A stretch of DNA of 64,000 nucleotides from Streptomyces formicae (lineage in GTDB: Bacteria; Actinomycetota; Actinomycetes; Streptomycetales; Streptomycetaceae), in contig NZ_CP022685.1 of assembly GCF_002556545.1 (NCBI RefSeq), positions 2,232,001 through 2,296,000 of the forward strand, given 5' to 3'. The translations under genes were made by a program, and so were the position numbers. Below are positions 37,129-45,465 of this stretch, in pieces. Every line of letters begins with the position of its first letter. Positions within the stretch are counted from its first letter, which is position 1. Below the pieces are notes generated by a model, which was not told the DNA's origin, made no database searches, and was given only the letters and a program-made list of their open reading frames with translations.

Positions 37129-37639
37129 GGCCGTCCTCCTTCGCGCTCCGCTCGTCGCCGCCTTCCGGCTCCGCGGACAACCGCGCGGCGAGCGCCGCCC
37201 TGCCGCGCGAGAGGCGGGCCTTGACCGTCCCGACGGGCGAGCCGGTCTCGGAGGCTACCTGCTCCACGCTCAGGTCGCACAGGTGGTGCAGCACGACGGC
37301 CGTGCGCTGCGCCTCGGGGAGGGTGCGCAGCGCCTGGACGAGGGCGGTGTGCTCGGGCCCTGGACCGGGGACGCGGTCGGCGGGCGGGTTCCTGCGCACC
37401 AGGTCGAGCCAGCGCCTGGCCCGGCGCCAGCGGCTGACCGCCAGGCGCAGGGCAACGGTGCGGATCCACGCCTCGGGCGCCTGGTCCGCGAGGAAGCTGT
37501 CGCGGCGGTCCCAGGCCCGCACGAACGCCTCCTGGACGACGTCCTGCGCTTCGCCGTGGTCCCCGGTCAGGGCGTACAACTGGCCGACCAGGCGCGGGAA
37601 GGCGGCGGCGTAGAACGCGTCGAACTCGTCCTCCGTCAT
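37118..37639 (-). CDS. ECF sigma factor (SigE-like family)
   Basis: 173-aa extracytoplasmic-function sigma factor. Sigma2 region at about residues 5-70 (DVVQEAFVRAWDRRDSF, WIRTVALRLAVSRWRR) and sigma4 region at about 105-155 (LRTLPEAQRTAVVLHHLCDL, then VEQVASETGSPVGTVKARLS recognition helices). ATG 37639. Its stop overlaps the downstream membrane protein by 11 nt, so the two are made together. It is divergent from an intact L,D-transpeptidase lipoprotein gene 141 nt away, a plausible target for envelope-stress control. Confidence 0.92.
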   Translation of the reverse strand: MTEDEFDAFYAAAFPRLVGQLYALTGDHGEAQDVVQEAFVRAWDRRDSFLADQAPEAWIRTVALRLAVSRWRRARRWLDLVRRNPPADRVPGPGPEHTALVQALRTLPEAQRTAVVLHHLCDLSVEQVASETGSPVGTVKARLSRGRAALAARLSAEPEGGDERSAKEDGRVR

Positions 37640-37667
37640 GCCCCCGCGCCCCCGTCCGGCCCGGCCG

Positions 37668-37679
37668 GATCACGTGATC
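37668..37679. promoter_or_regulatory. GATCACGTGATC palindrome between sigma and transpeptidase genes
   Basis: Perfect 12-bp palindrome 29 nt upstream of the ECF sigma start. The same intergenic region carries GTCGCGTAC twice (37730-37738 and 37747-37755), 17 bp apart, ahead of the transpeptidase gene. Confidence 0.4.
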
Positions 37680-37780
37680 GGAAATTCCCGCGTCTCGTCC
37701 GCAACCCGCGGCCTCCCCCGTGCGTACAGGTCGCGTACGCCGAAACGTCGCGTACATCGAAGCACAGCCCAGGGGGAGCG

Positions 37781-38731
37781 ATGACCACAGGAATCACGAT
37801 GAGACGCGCCACGCGCGCGTGGAGCGCGGCCGCGCTCTGCTCGCTGGTGCTCGCGGGCTGCTCCGCGGGCGGCGGCACGGACGAGCGGGCGGCCGACCCG
37901 AAGCCCGCGCCCACGACGGCGGCGGACCGGGGCACGTCGGGGAAGAAGAAGGCGGCGCCCAAGCCCGTCGCGGAGCCCGCCGCGCTCAAGGGCGCGCGGC
38001 TCAACGTCACGGACGGGCAGACCGTCGGGGTGGGCATGCCGGTGTCGCTCACCTTCGCCAGGCCGGTGCCGGTCGCCGAGCGGGCCTCGGTCGAGCGACG
38101 GCTCAAGGTGACGGCACGGCCCGGCGTCACGGGGTCGTGGAGCTGGGTCAAGGACCGCAACCTGCACGACGGGCAGCGCGTGGACTTCCGTCCGCGCGAA
38201 CCGTGGCAGCCCGGCACGAAGGTCACCGTGCGGGCGGGCGCGGGGACGACGAGGACGTTCGCGGTGGGCCGCTCGCTGGTCGCCACCGTGGACGTGCGGA
38301 CCCACACGATGACGGTGGTGAAGGACGGCAGGACCCGCCGGGTGAAGGTCACCGCGGGCGCGCCGGGCATGGACACCTGGAACGGCACGATGGTCGTCCT
38401 CGACAAGCAGTCGCGGGTGCTCATGGACTCCCGGACCGTGGGCTACGGAAAGGCGTACAAGGACTACTACAACTACGCGGTGCACCTGACGACTTCGGGG
38501 ACCTACCTGCACGAGAACCCGAACGCGAACGCCACGGCGGGCGAGCGCAACGTCACGCACGGCTGCATAGGTCTGGCCACCGACGGGACCGCGCGGCGCT
38601 TCTACGACGAGGTGATCCCCGGGGACATCGTGCGGGTGGTCGGCTCCAAGGAGACCGTGGCGACGGGCAACGGCTACGGGAACTGGAACGTGGGCTGGAA
38701 GGAGTGGCGTGCGGGCAGCGCCCTGAGCTGA
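37781..38731 (+). CDS. L,D-transpeptidase lipoprotein with Ig-like domain
   Basis: 316-aa envelope enzyme forming or remodelling 3-3 peptidoglycan cross-links. Lipoprotein signal with lipobox LVLAGC (Cys about residue 27), a Lys/Pro-rich linker, an Ig-like domain (about 70-170, LNVTDGQTVGVGMPVSLTF) and a YkuD catalytic domain (about 170-290) with NYAVHLTTSGTYLHENP and the intact active site THGCIGLATDG. ATG 37781 follows AGGGGGA at 4 nt. It contrasts with the Cys-less relative on the other side of the ECF sigma gene. Confidence 0.93.
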   Translation: MTTGITMRRATRAWSAAALCSLVLAGCSAGGGTDERAADPKPAPTTAADRGTSGKKKAAPKPVAEPAALKGARLNVTDGQTVGVGMPVSLTFARPVPVAERASVERRLKVTARPGVTGSWSWVKDRNLHDGQRVDFRPREPWQPGTKVTVRAGAGTTRTFAVGRSLVATVDVRTHTMTVVKDGRTRRVKVTAGAPGMDTWNGTMVVLDKQSRVLMDSRTVGYGKAYKDYYNYAVHLTTSGTYLHENPNANATAGERNVTHGCIGLATDGTARRFYDEVIPGDIVRVVGSKETVATGNGYGNWNVGWKEWRAGSALS

Positions 38732-38754
38732 CGCACGGGCACACAGGCGCACAG

Positions 38755-38792
38755 GGGGGAGCGGCGACCGGCGTCCCGGTCGCCGCTCCCCC
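38755..38792. terminator. strong bidirectional terminator
   Basis: Perfect 17-bp stem (arms 38755-38771 and 38776-38792) with loop CGTC, between the convergent transpeptidase gene and the secreted-protein gene. Confidence 0.9.
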
Positions 38793-38800
38793 GTGCCGGG

Positions 38801-39637
38801 TCAGCCCTGTCGGCGCGCCGCGCGGCGCCGCACGAGGGCCGTACCCGAGATGCCGAGGGCGAGCAGCGCGCCCGCCCCCGCTATCGAGGAGGCCACCGTG
38901 ACCGGGCCCTGCGCGGGTTCCTGTGCGGACTCCTGAGCGGGCTTCCGCACGGGCTTCGGGGTGTCGTAACCGCCCGCCTTGCCCGACTTCTCGTACGCCG
39001 AGCCCGGCAGCTTGTCGCCGTACGCCTTCTGGACGCGCTTGCGGTAGGCGGCGACCGAGGTGCCTTCCGCGCCCACCGCACGCACCGCGTCCTTGTCGAG
39101 CGGCAGCACGCGCGCGTGGTCCCCGTCCTGGACGTACCAGGCGTTGATCTGCGGCTCGTGGAAGACGGTGCCTCCCGGGACCTTCTCCGCGCCTACGCGC
39201 GCGTAGTGGGTCTCGTCGTCCCCGGTGGCGATGTTCACGACCTGCCAGTCGCCGCCCTCCTTGACGGTCCACAGGGACGCTTCCTGGCCGTCGGAGGAGA
39301 CCGCCTTGCTGGCGAGGAACTCCAGGCGGGCGATCGACGCGCCCTTCTTGCCCGCGACGAAGTCCGGGGAGAGGTAGTACACGGGCACGGCCCGGCCCTG
39401 GATCCGCGGCTGTGCCGCGGCCTTGGTGACCGCTCCCTCGCGGGCGAAGAAGCGGGAGAGCGTGTCGAGGGTCCCTGGCGCGGCGGCCGCCTCGTGCGCG
39501 GCGTCGCGGGAGGCCGCCGAGGGGGCGGCGGGGCCCGAGTCGGCGGTGGCGGCGGGGGCCGCGACGCCGAGCACGAGGGTCGCGGCGCTACCGGCGAGCA
39601 CCGCCTTCAGGAGGTGGCGGGGAAGCTGACGGGTCAT
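38801..39637 (-). CDS. secreted, C-terminally anchored protein of unknown function
   Basis: 278-aa protein. Signal peptide at about residues 1-32 (HLLKAVLAGSAATLVLGVAA), an extracytoplasmic domain of about 170 residues (GRAVPVYYLSPDFVAGKKGA, ASLWTVKEGGDWQVVNIATG, PQINAWYVQDGDHARVLPLD), a Lys/Pro/Gln linker and a C-terminal transmembrane helix with RRRAARRQG tail. No catalytic motif is recognised. It begins 5 nt after the C39-type protease gene, so the pair is almost certainly one operon; a substrate, inhibitor or anchoring partner of the protease is a reasonable guess only. Confidence 0.75.
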   Translation of the reverse strand: MTRQLPRHLLKAVLAGSAATLVLGVAAPAATADSGPAAPSAASRDAAHEAAAAPGTLDTLSRFFAREGAVTKAAAQPRIQGRAVPVYYLSPDFVAGKKGASIARLEFLASKAVSSDGQEASLWTVKEGGDWQVVNIATGDDETHYARVGAEKVPGGTVFHEPQINAWYVQDGDHARVLPLDKDAVRAVGAEGTSVAAYRKRVQKAYGDKLPGSAYEKSGKAGGYDTPKPVRKPAQESAQEPAQGPVTVASSIAGAGALLALGISGTALVRRRAARRQG

Positions 39638-39642
39638 CGCTC

Positions 39643-40302
39643 TCACGCCCCGATCCGGTAGAGCGAGTGGGTCCAGGAGAAGGTGTTGTTGTCGGTGTAC
39701 CAGGCGTGCGAGGCCCAGTTGTAGCGGTCGTTGGAGGGCCAGGGATCGCCCCAGTAGACCCAGCTGTTGGCGTCGTCGTAGCCGTAGATGACGTGCATGT
39801 GACCGCCGCCGTTGGACCACTGGATGCGGGTCTCGACAGGGCGGCCCGCGTTGATCTCCGCCTGTACGGTGGGGTAGCGCAGCCAACCGGTCACGTACGA
39901 GCCCGAGTTGATGCCCGCCCAGCGCAGACCGGTCTGCACGTTGCCGAGCGTGGCCTGGTTGTTGGGGCACTCGGTGTTCTGGTTGCGACCGAAGGCCGCG
40001 TTGCAGAATTGGTTCTGGCTGTAGTTGCGGCCCATGAAGGTGGCGATGGTGTTGCCCGCCGCGGCCCAGCACCAGTTGGTCTTCTGCTGGGCCTGCATGG
40101 TGATGTTCAGGCGCTTGGCGGCGAGTACGGACGGGTCGGCCGCGGCCGTGGCGGTCGTCGCCCGGTGTGCGGGGGCGGGGTCGAGCGGGGCGGCCGCGGC
40201 GGCGGCGGTGGGAGCGGCGAAGAGCGCGGCCGCGACGACGGCGACGGCGGAAAGGCGTCTCCGTCTGCCGGGACTGCTCTTCGTGCTGTGTGAGTGGCGC
40301 AT
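39643..40302 (-). CDS. secreted C39/papain-like cysteine protease
   Basis: 219-aa secreted protein: signal peptide at about residues 1-38 (RRRRLSAVAVVAAALFAAP), short propeptide, then a papain-like domain. Catalytic Cys78 lies in QQKTNWCWAAAGNT, catalytic His in NGGGHMHVIYGYD (His168 or His170), and the following WGDPWPS supplies the Asp/Asn-type residue. The pattern fits AvrRpt2-like/Peptidase_C39_2 proteases; C100 and C112 may form a disulfide. ATG 40302 follows GGAGG at 6 nt. Operon with the anchored protein downstream. Substrate unknown. Confidence 0.85.
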   Translation of the reverse strand: MRHSHSTKSSPGRRRRLSAVAVVAAALFAAPTAAAAAAPLDPAPAHRATTATAAADPSVLAAKRLNITMQAQQKTNWCWAAAGNTIATFMGRNYSQNQFCNAAFGRNQNTECPNNQATLGNVQTGLRWAGINSGSYVTGWLRYPTVQAEINAGRPVETRIQWSNGGGHMHVIYGYDDANSWVYWGDPWPSNDRYNWASHAWYTDNNTFSWTHSLYRIGA

Positions 40303-40365
40303 CGCGTTCCTCCCGAGCGGGGTGGGGTTGGAGGAGCGCGTCCGGACGCTGCGATTGAGCATCGA

Positions 40366-40389
40366 GTGTTGTCGAGTGCAGGTCAACAC
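40366..40389. promoter_or_regulatory. interrupted palindrome over the protease promoter
   Basis: GTGTTG-N12-CAACAC. Its right arm overlaps TTGACC (minus strand, 40386-40381), a likely -35 box of the C39 protease gene. Confidence 0.4.
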
Positions 40390-40500
40390 GCTTCAATGCG
40401 GAATGACTTGGGACGTGAACGGCGGCGTACGGATGTGAACACGGGTCGTGCGCCGACCTGGCAACCCGCTCCGACCGGCGCGAACGCCGGAACGGGATAA

Positions 40501-40512
40501 GTGAACGTTCAC
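40501..40512. promoter_or_regulatory. GTGAACGTTCAC palindrome before the HTH regulator
   Basis: Perfect 12-bp palindrome ending 14 nt before the start of the regulator at 40527; a candidate autoregulatory operator. Confidence 0.45.
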
Positions 40513-40526
40513 AGAAAGGGTCCATC

Positions 40527-41492
40527 TTGCGGCACGGCACACGGCTCGCCGACGGCGCGGCCGAAGGAGACGAAGCGCCCGCGGACCTGGAGGCGGCCCT
40601 GCGCACGGGACCCTTCCACGTCGCGCTGCGCACCGCGATCGCCGTACGACGACTGCCTCTGCAACGCGTCAGGCACCATCTGGCCCGGCACGGGGTCACG
40701 GTCGGCGTGACGAGCCTGAGTTACTGGCAGCAGGGCGCGCGCCGCCCCCAGCGTGCCGAGTCGCTGCGGGCCGTACGCGCCCTGGAGGAGATCCTCCAGC
40801 TTCCGGAGGAGTCGCTGATCCGGCTGCTCGCGCCGCCGTCGGGCCGCGCCGACAGGGAGCGCCCCGCGGCCCGCTCGTACCGCTCCCTGGTCGAGGCGTC
40901 CGACGTCCTGCGCGCCCTCCTCGACGAGCTCGGCTCCCCCGTCGACGGCGGTCTGCACACCATCGGCCAGCACGAGAGGCTGCGGATCGGCGCGCGGCGC
41001 GAGCTGCTCGGGCGTCAGTCGCAGCACATCGTGCGCGCCCACAAGGACGGCGTCGACCGCTATGTGGCCATCCACCACGGCGATCCGGGGTGCGCCCCCG
41101 AACGGATCGCGGTGCGCGCCCTGGAGAACTGCCGTACGGGACGCGTGCGCTGGCACCGGGGCACCGGGGTGCTCGTCGCCGAGCTGCTCTTCGACGCGCG
41201 GCTGCGCGCGGGCGACACCCATCTGTTCGGCTACGGCTTCGAGGACGGCACGGCGGGCGTGGCCACGGAGTACCAGCGCGGCTTCACCTACGCGGGCGGG
41301 CAGTACGCGCTGCAGGTCCGCTTCGACGAACAGGCGCTGCCCGTGCGGTGCCACCGCTTCACCCAGCACTCGGCGGCCGCCCCGCGCGGCAACCGCCAGC
41401 AGCTGACGCTGAGCGGCAGCCACCGCTCGGTGCATCTGGTGGAGCCGCAGGTGCGGGCGGGGATCTTGGGGATCGAGTGGGACTGGGAGTAG
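40527..41492 (+). CDS. XRE-like helix-turn-helix regulator
   Basis: 321-aa protein with an N-terminal helix-turn-helix (about residues 28-90: RLPLQRVRHHLARHGVTVGV then SYWQQGARRPQRAESLRAVRAL) and a C-terminal domain of about 200 residues (HERLRIGARRELLGRQSQ, HLFGYGFEDGTAGVATEYQR) that I do not recognise. Start is TTG 40527 behind AAAGGG; the upstream region contains a 12-bp palindrome. It is divergent from the C39 protease operon, which may be its target along with itself. Confidence 0.8.
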   Translation: MRHGTRLADGAAEGDEAPADLEAALRTGPFHVALRTAIAVRRLPLQRVRHHLARHGVTVGVTSLSYWQQGARRPQRAESLRAVRALEEILQLPEESLIRLLAPPSGRADRERPAARSYRSLVEASDVLRALLDELGSPVDGGLHTIGQHERLRIGARRELLGRQSQHIVRAHKDGVDRYVAIHHGDPGCAPERIAVRALENCRTGRVRWHRGTGVLVAELLFDARLRAGDTHLFGYGFEDGTAGVATEYQRGFTYAGGQYALQVRFDEQALPVRCHRFTQHSAAAPRGNRQQLTLSGSHRSVHLVEPQVRAGILGIEWDWE

Positions 41493-41516
41493 CGGGATCC
41501 GCTCCCGGCGGGGGCC

Positions 41517-41942
41517 TCAGCTCTTCTCGGGCCCCGCGACGATCTTGCCCTTCTCGACCTTCACGGGGAGCTCGTGCAGCGGGTTGACGGCCGGTTCGTG
41601 CAACACCTTGCCGTTCGTCGCGTCGAACTGGCTGCCGTGGCAGGGGCAGATGAGCTTGTGCCCCTCCAGCTTGTTGATCGGGCACTGCGCGTGCGTGCAG
41701 ATCGTGCTGAACGCCTTGTACTCGTCGGCCGAGATCCGGCTGACGACCACGTTCTGGTCGGTGTACAGCTTCGAGGCGCCCACCTTCACCTCGTCGGAGG
41801 CGCCGAGTTCCACCGGGGCGGTGGGCGCCGACCGCGAACCGCCGTCGCCGCCGGACGAGCAGGCGGTCAGACCGAGCCCTGCGGCCGGGGCGAGAGCGGC
41901 GGCCCGCAGCACGGTGCGGCGGGCGTGGGGCGTGCCGGACAT
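41517..41942 (-). CDS. Rieske [2Fe-2S] lipoprotein-like protein
   Basis: 141-aa exported iron-sulfur protein. Twin-arginine signal RRTVLRAAALAPAAGLGLTAC doubles as a lipobox-type sequence. The Rieske cluster motifs are CTHAQCPI (about residue 82) and CPCHGSQFD (about 99), both intact. Single-domain Rieske proteins of this kind are common in Streptomyces; the electron partner is unknown. ATG 41942. Divergent from the PfkB kinase gene. Confidence 0.9.
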   Translation of the reverse strand: MSGTPHARRTVLRAAALAPAAGLGLTACSSGGDGGSRSAPTAPVELGASDEVKVGASKLYTDQNVVVSRISADEYKAFSTICTHAQCPINKLEGHKLICPCHGSQFDATNGKVLHEPAVNPLHELPVKVEKGKIVAGPEKS

Positions 41943-42020
41943 GGTGTCTCCACAGGTCAGGGGCGTACGTGTGCGTCGGTGACGGATCAGACCATACCGG
42001 TGCGAGACGTTCCGACCGGG

Positions 42021-42040
42021 TCGGGCACGAGCGTGCCCGA
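42021..42040. promoter_or_regulatory. inverted repeat between Rieske and PfkB genes
   Basis: TCGGGCAC-gagc-GTGCCCGA, 8-bp perfect arms, in the 173-bp divergent region; operator or hairpin. Confidence 0.4.
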
Positions 42041-42115
42041 GTACTGCCCGCTTCCGGCCGGGCGCCCTCGCACGCCCTAGCCTGAGCGGGACGCCGAGCC
42101 CGAGAGGAACCACCC

Positions 42116-43063
42116 GTGATAGTCGTCGCAGGAGAGGCCCTGATCGACCTCGTCCAGCAGGGGAAGGCCCCCGCGGGCGCCCCCGGCTCCACCACCGCGG
42201 GCCCCGCCGCCCTGGCGCCGCTCTCGCCGCGGCTCGGCGGCGGCCCGTACAACACCGCCGTGGCGCTCGGCAGGCTCGGCTCCCCCGTCGCCTTCTGCTC
42301 GCGCGTCTCGCGGGACGCGTTCGGCGACGCGCTGCTCGACGGGCTGCGGGCCGCGGGGGTCGACCTGTCGTACGTCCAGCGGGGCGTCGAGCCGACGACG
42401 CTCGCCGTCGCCTCGATCGGCGCGGACGGCTCGGCGGGCTACTCCTTCTACGTCGAGGGCACGGCCGACCGGCTCTTCGCCGCCCCCGCCGAACTCCCCG
42501 ACGGGGTGCGGGCGATGTCCTTCGGCACCTGCTCGCTCGTCCTGGAACCGGGCGCGAGCGCGTACGAGGAGCTGCTGCGCGACGCGGCGGCGCGCGGGGT
42601 GTTCACGACGCTCGACCCCAACATCCGGGCCGGTCTGATCCCCGACGCGGACACGTACCGCGCGCGGTTCAAGAGCTGGCTGCCCTCCGTCTCGCTGCTC
42701 AAGCTGTCGCAGGAGGACGCCGACTGGCTGGGCGGCACTCCGCGGGAGTGGCTGGCCTCGGGGCCCGCCGCCGTGGTCGTCACGCGCGGCGGCGAGGGCC
42801 TGCGGCTGCACACCAGGGACGGCGGGGAGCTGAGGGTGCCGGGCGAGCCCGTCGACGTGGTGGACACGATCGGCGCGGGCGACACCGTCAACGCGGCGCT
42901 GCTGCACGGCCTCGCGGCCCGCGACGCGCTCTCCCCCGGGGCGCTGGCCGCGCTGGGCGCCGACGGCTGGTCGGACGTCCTGCGGTTCGCCGCGCACGCG
43001 GCGGCGATCACCTGCTCACGGGCGGGCGCGGAGCCTCCGTACGCGGCCGAACTCAGCCGTTGA
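42116..43063 (+). CDS. PfkB-family carbohydrate kinase
   Basis: 315-aa ribokinase-fold sugar kinase. The N-terminal region IVVAGEALIDLVQQG, the substrate-closing GGGPYNTAVALGRLG (about residue 41), and the catalytic anion-hole motif DTIGAGDTVNAALLHGL (about 256) are intact. Fructokinase-like substrate is likely but not certain. GTG 42116 follows AGAGGA. Its 3' end overlaps the convergent HTH regulator by 11 nt. Confidence 0.9.
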   Translation: MIVVAGEALIDLVQQGKAPAGAPGSTTAGPAALAPLSPRLGGGPYNTAVALGRLGSPVAFCSRVSRDAFGDALLDGLRAAGVDLSYVQRGVEPTTLAVASIGADGSAGYSFYVEGTADRLFAAPAELPDGVRAMSFGTCSLVLEPGASAYEELLRDAAARGVFTTLDPNIRAGLIPDADTYRARFKSWLPSVSLLKLSQEDADWLGGTPREWLASGPAAVVVTRGGEGLRLHTRDGGELRVPGEPVDVVDTIGAGDTVNAALLHGLAARDALSPGALAALGADGWSDVLRFAAHAAAITCSRAGAEPPYAAELSR

Positions 43064-43910
43064 CCGCGTGCAGGCCGCCGGGCCTGCGGCCGTTGAGGCG
43101 GTCGAGGGCGGCGGCCGTGGCCTCGTCGGCGGGGACGTAGACGATCAGGCGCTGCGGATCGGTGTCGGGCAGCGCGAGCGTCTCGTACGAGAGCCGGAGT
43201 CCACCCTCGTCGGGGTGGCTGAGCCGCTCGACGCCGGTACGCCGGGGCAGCGCGGGCGCGCCCGCGACACGGTCGGCGAACGGGGCGCCCGCCATGATCG
43301 TCAACTCGTCCGTGAAGCCGGCGACGTGCGGGTCGTCGAGCATGGATTCGGTCCTGAGGTGCCCGACCAGGTCGTCGGCGACGCGGTCCCACTCGGGGTA
43401 GGCGAGGCGGGCCCGCTCGTCGGTGAAGACGAACCGGGCGAGGTTGGGGCGCTCCTCGTCCAGTACGCCGAGGGGCTCGACGAGCCGCCGGTAACCGCTC
43501 GTACAGGCGAGGACGTCGGCGAGGCGGTTGAGCAGCACGGCGGGCGCGGGCTCCAGGCTGTCCAGGATGGCGCGCACGGTGGTCCTGACCGAGTCGGCGG
43601 GGGGCACCGCGGCCGGGCAGCAGGGGTGCCCCGGCCCCATCTCCTTCTCCAGGCGGCGCAGATGGACGCGCTCCTCGATGCTCAGCCGCAGCGTGTCGGC
43701 GAGCGCGGCGAGCACCTGGGGGGACGGATGGCGGTCCCTGCCCTGTTCGAGACGGGTGAGGTATTCGACGCTGATCCCCGCGAGGGTCGCGACCTCGGAG
43801 CGGCGAAGGCCCGGGGTGCGGCGGCGCGGGCCGCTGGGCAGGCCGACCTCGGTGGGGGTCACGGCCTCCCTGCGCGCGCGCAGGAAAACGCCCAGCTCGT
43901 TGTCGCTCAC
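43053..43910 (-). CDS. MmyB-type XRE transcriptional regulator
   Basis: 285-aa regulator: N-terminal XRE helix-turn-helix (LGVFLRARREAVTPTEVGL, LRRSEVATLAGISVEYLTRL, about residues 5-75) and a C-terminal PAS-like MmyB domain (about 105-270) typical of a large actinobacterial family that may bind fatty acyl ligands. GTG 43910 lies 6 nt after a TACGTT box (43917-43922, minus); the 10-bp palindrome CGTTCGAACG (43911-43920) overlaps both, suggesting autoregulation. Divergent from the YceI gene. Confidence 0.88.
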   Translation of the reverse strand: MSDNELGVFLRARREAVTPTEVGLPSGPRRRTPGLRRSEVATLAGISVEYLTRLEQGRDRHPSPQVLAALADTLRLSIEERVHLRRLEKEMGPGHPCCPAAVPPADSVRTTVRAILDSLEPAPAVLLNRLADVLACTSGYRRLVEPLGVLDEERPNLARFVFTDERARLAYPEWDRVADDLVGHLRTESMLDDPHVAGFTDELTIMAGAPFADRVAGAPALPRRTGVERLSHPDEGGLRLSYETLALPDTDPQRLIVYVPADEATAAALDRLNGRRPGGLHAVNG

Positions 43911-44010
43911 CGTTCGAACGTATCAGCCGGTGCCGGGCGGATCGTGGCCCTGTCACTACCAGTATCGGCTCGGCCTTCCTCGCCCCCGGGAGACGCCGCA
44001 AGGTGGGCGC

Positions 44011-44580
44011 ATGACTCTTGACGCGACTGACACGACCGCCTCGCCCGCGCTGCCGCTGGCCGCGGGCCGCTGGGAGATCGAGCCCTTCCACTCCGCCGTG
44101 AACTTCTCCATCCGCCACCTCGGCATCTCCAAGGTGCGCGGCCGCTTCGCCGACGTCACGGCCGAGCTCGTGGTGGGCGAGACCGCCGCGACCTCGTCGG
44201 TGACCGCCACCATCGCGCTGGCCTCGATCGACACGGGCAACAAGGACAGGGACGCGCACGTACGCGCGTCCGATCTGCTCGACGTCGAGAAGCGCCCGAC
44301 GATGACGTTCCGTTCGACCCTGATCGAGGGCGCGGGCGAGGAGTGGAGCATGGCGGGCGAACTGACCATCGGCGAGGTGACGCGCCCGGTGACGCTGGCC
44401 GTGGAGTTCGGCGGCGTCGAGGGCTTCCCCGGCCAGGACCGCAGGCACGCGGGGTTCGAGGCGTCCGGCGAGATCCGGCGCGGCGATTTCGGGCTCGACT
44501 TCGCCCCGGGGCTGCTCGGCGAAGTGGTCAAGATCCAGCTGGACATGCAGTTCCTGGAGCCGGTGGCGCGGGAGGGCTGA
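44011..44580 (+). CDS. YceI-family lipid-binding protein
   Basis: 189-aa single-domain YceI protein, a lipocalin-like beta-barrel that binds polyisoprenoids in characterised relatives. Landmarks: WEIEPFHSAVNFSIRHLGIS near residue 24, VRGRFADVTAELVV, and RDAHVRASDLLDVEKRPTMTF near 75. No signal peptide, so cytosolic. ATG 44011 follows AAGGTGG. The gene starts 100 nt from the divergent MmyB-type regulator, an arrangement often seen when the regulator controls its neighbour. Confidence 0.9.
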   Translation: MTLDATDTTASPALPLAAGRWEIEPFHSAVNFSIRHLGISKVRGRFADVTAELVVGETAATSSVTATIALASIDTGNKDRDAHVRASDLLDVEKRPTMTFRSTLIEGAGEEWSMAGELTIGEVTRPVTLAVEFGGVEGFPGQDRRHAGFEASGEIRRGDFGLDFAPGLLGEVVKIQLDMQFLEPVAREG

Positions 44581-44589
44581 CGTTCCCTC

Positions 44590-45357
44590 TCAGTCGTCCT
44601 GCGTGAACGCCCCGTGCCGCCCCGCCCCCGCGGCGAACCGGGCCGCGCCCTCCGCCGCCTCGGCGAGGGAGCGGAGGCCGTGCCGCAACTCGCCCGCCAT
44701 CGCCTCCTGTTCGGGCCGCCCCGCCTGTTCGAGGACAGACATCCTGTCGTGCCGCAGGCAGGTCTGCGGGAACGCGGCGATCTCCGCGGCGAGTGCCTCC
44801 GCCGCGGCGCGGGAGGTGCCGGTGGGGACGGTCCTGTTGACCAGGCCCATGCCGAGGGCCTCCGCAGCGGCCACCGGGCGGCCCGTGAGGATCAGGTCGA
44901 GGGCGCGGCCCTCACCGATCAGCCGGGGCAGCCGCACCGTACCGCCGTCGATGAGGGGCACGCCCCAGCGGCGGCAGAACACCCCGAGCACGGCGTCCTC
45001 CTCGGCGACCCGCAGGTCGCACCAGAGGGCGAGTTCGAGTCCGCCCGCGACGGCGTGGCCCGCGATCGCCGCGATCACCGGCTTGGAGAGGACCATCCGG
45101 CTGGGGCCCATGGGGCCGTCCCCGTCCTCGGTGACCTCGTTGCCGTCCGGGGTGCCGATGGCCTTGAGGTCGGCTCCCGCGCAGAACGTGCCGCCCTCGC
45201 CCCACAGGACGGCGACGGCGGCGTCCGGGTCGGCGTCGAAGGCGCGGAAGGCGTCGGCCAGGGCGCGGGCGGTGGGCCCGTCGACGGCGTTCCGCGCGGC
45301 GGGGCGGGACAGCACGATGGTGGTGACGGTGCCTGCGCGTTCGCTGCGTACCGACAT
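44590..45357 (-). CDS. enoyl-CoA hydratase/isomerase family protein
   Basis: 255-aa crotonase-fold enzyme. The oxyanion-hole segments are GTFCAGADLKAIG (about residue 56) and AIAGHAVAGGLELALWCD (about 100), with RRWGVPLIDGGTVRLPRLIG following. Acts on an acyl-CoA in beta-oxidation or a related step. ATG 45357 lies 7 nt behind TACGCT (45365-45370, minus), favouring it over an in-frame GTG at 45375. Convergent with the YceI gene, 9 nt apart. Confidence 0.9.
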   Translation of the reverse strand: MSVRSERAGTVTTIVLSRPAARNAVDGPTARALADAFRAFDADPDAAVAVLWGEGGTFCAGADLKAIGTPDGNEVTEDGDGPMGPSRMVLSKPVIAAIAGHAVAGGLELALWCDLRVAEEDAVLGVFCRRWGVPLIDGGTVRLPRLIGEGRALDLILTGRPVAAAEALGMGLVNRTVPTGTSRAAAEALAAEIAAFPQTCLRHDRMSVLEQAGRPEQEAMAGELRHGLRSLAEAAEGAARFAAGAGRHGAFTQDD

Positions 45358-45391
45358 GGGGTCAAGCGTATGCACGACCCCGTGTACGACG

Positions 45392-45426
45392 GAAGCGCAC
45401 CGCCCTCCGAGGGGGCGGTGCGCTTC
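45392..45426 (-). terminator. uvrA terminator
   Basis: 14-bp perfect stem GAAGCGCACCGCCC / GGGCGGTGCGCTTC, 40 nt after the uvrA stop. Confidence 0.85.
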
Positions 45427-45465
45427 GGCCGGTCGGCGGAGCCGGTGGTACGGGTCCGGGACCGG

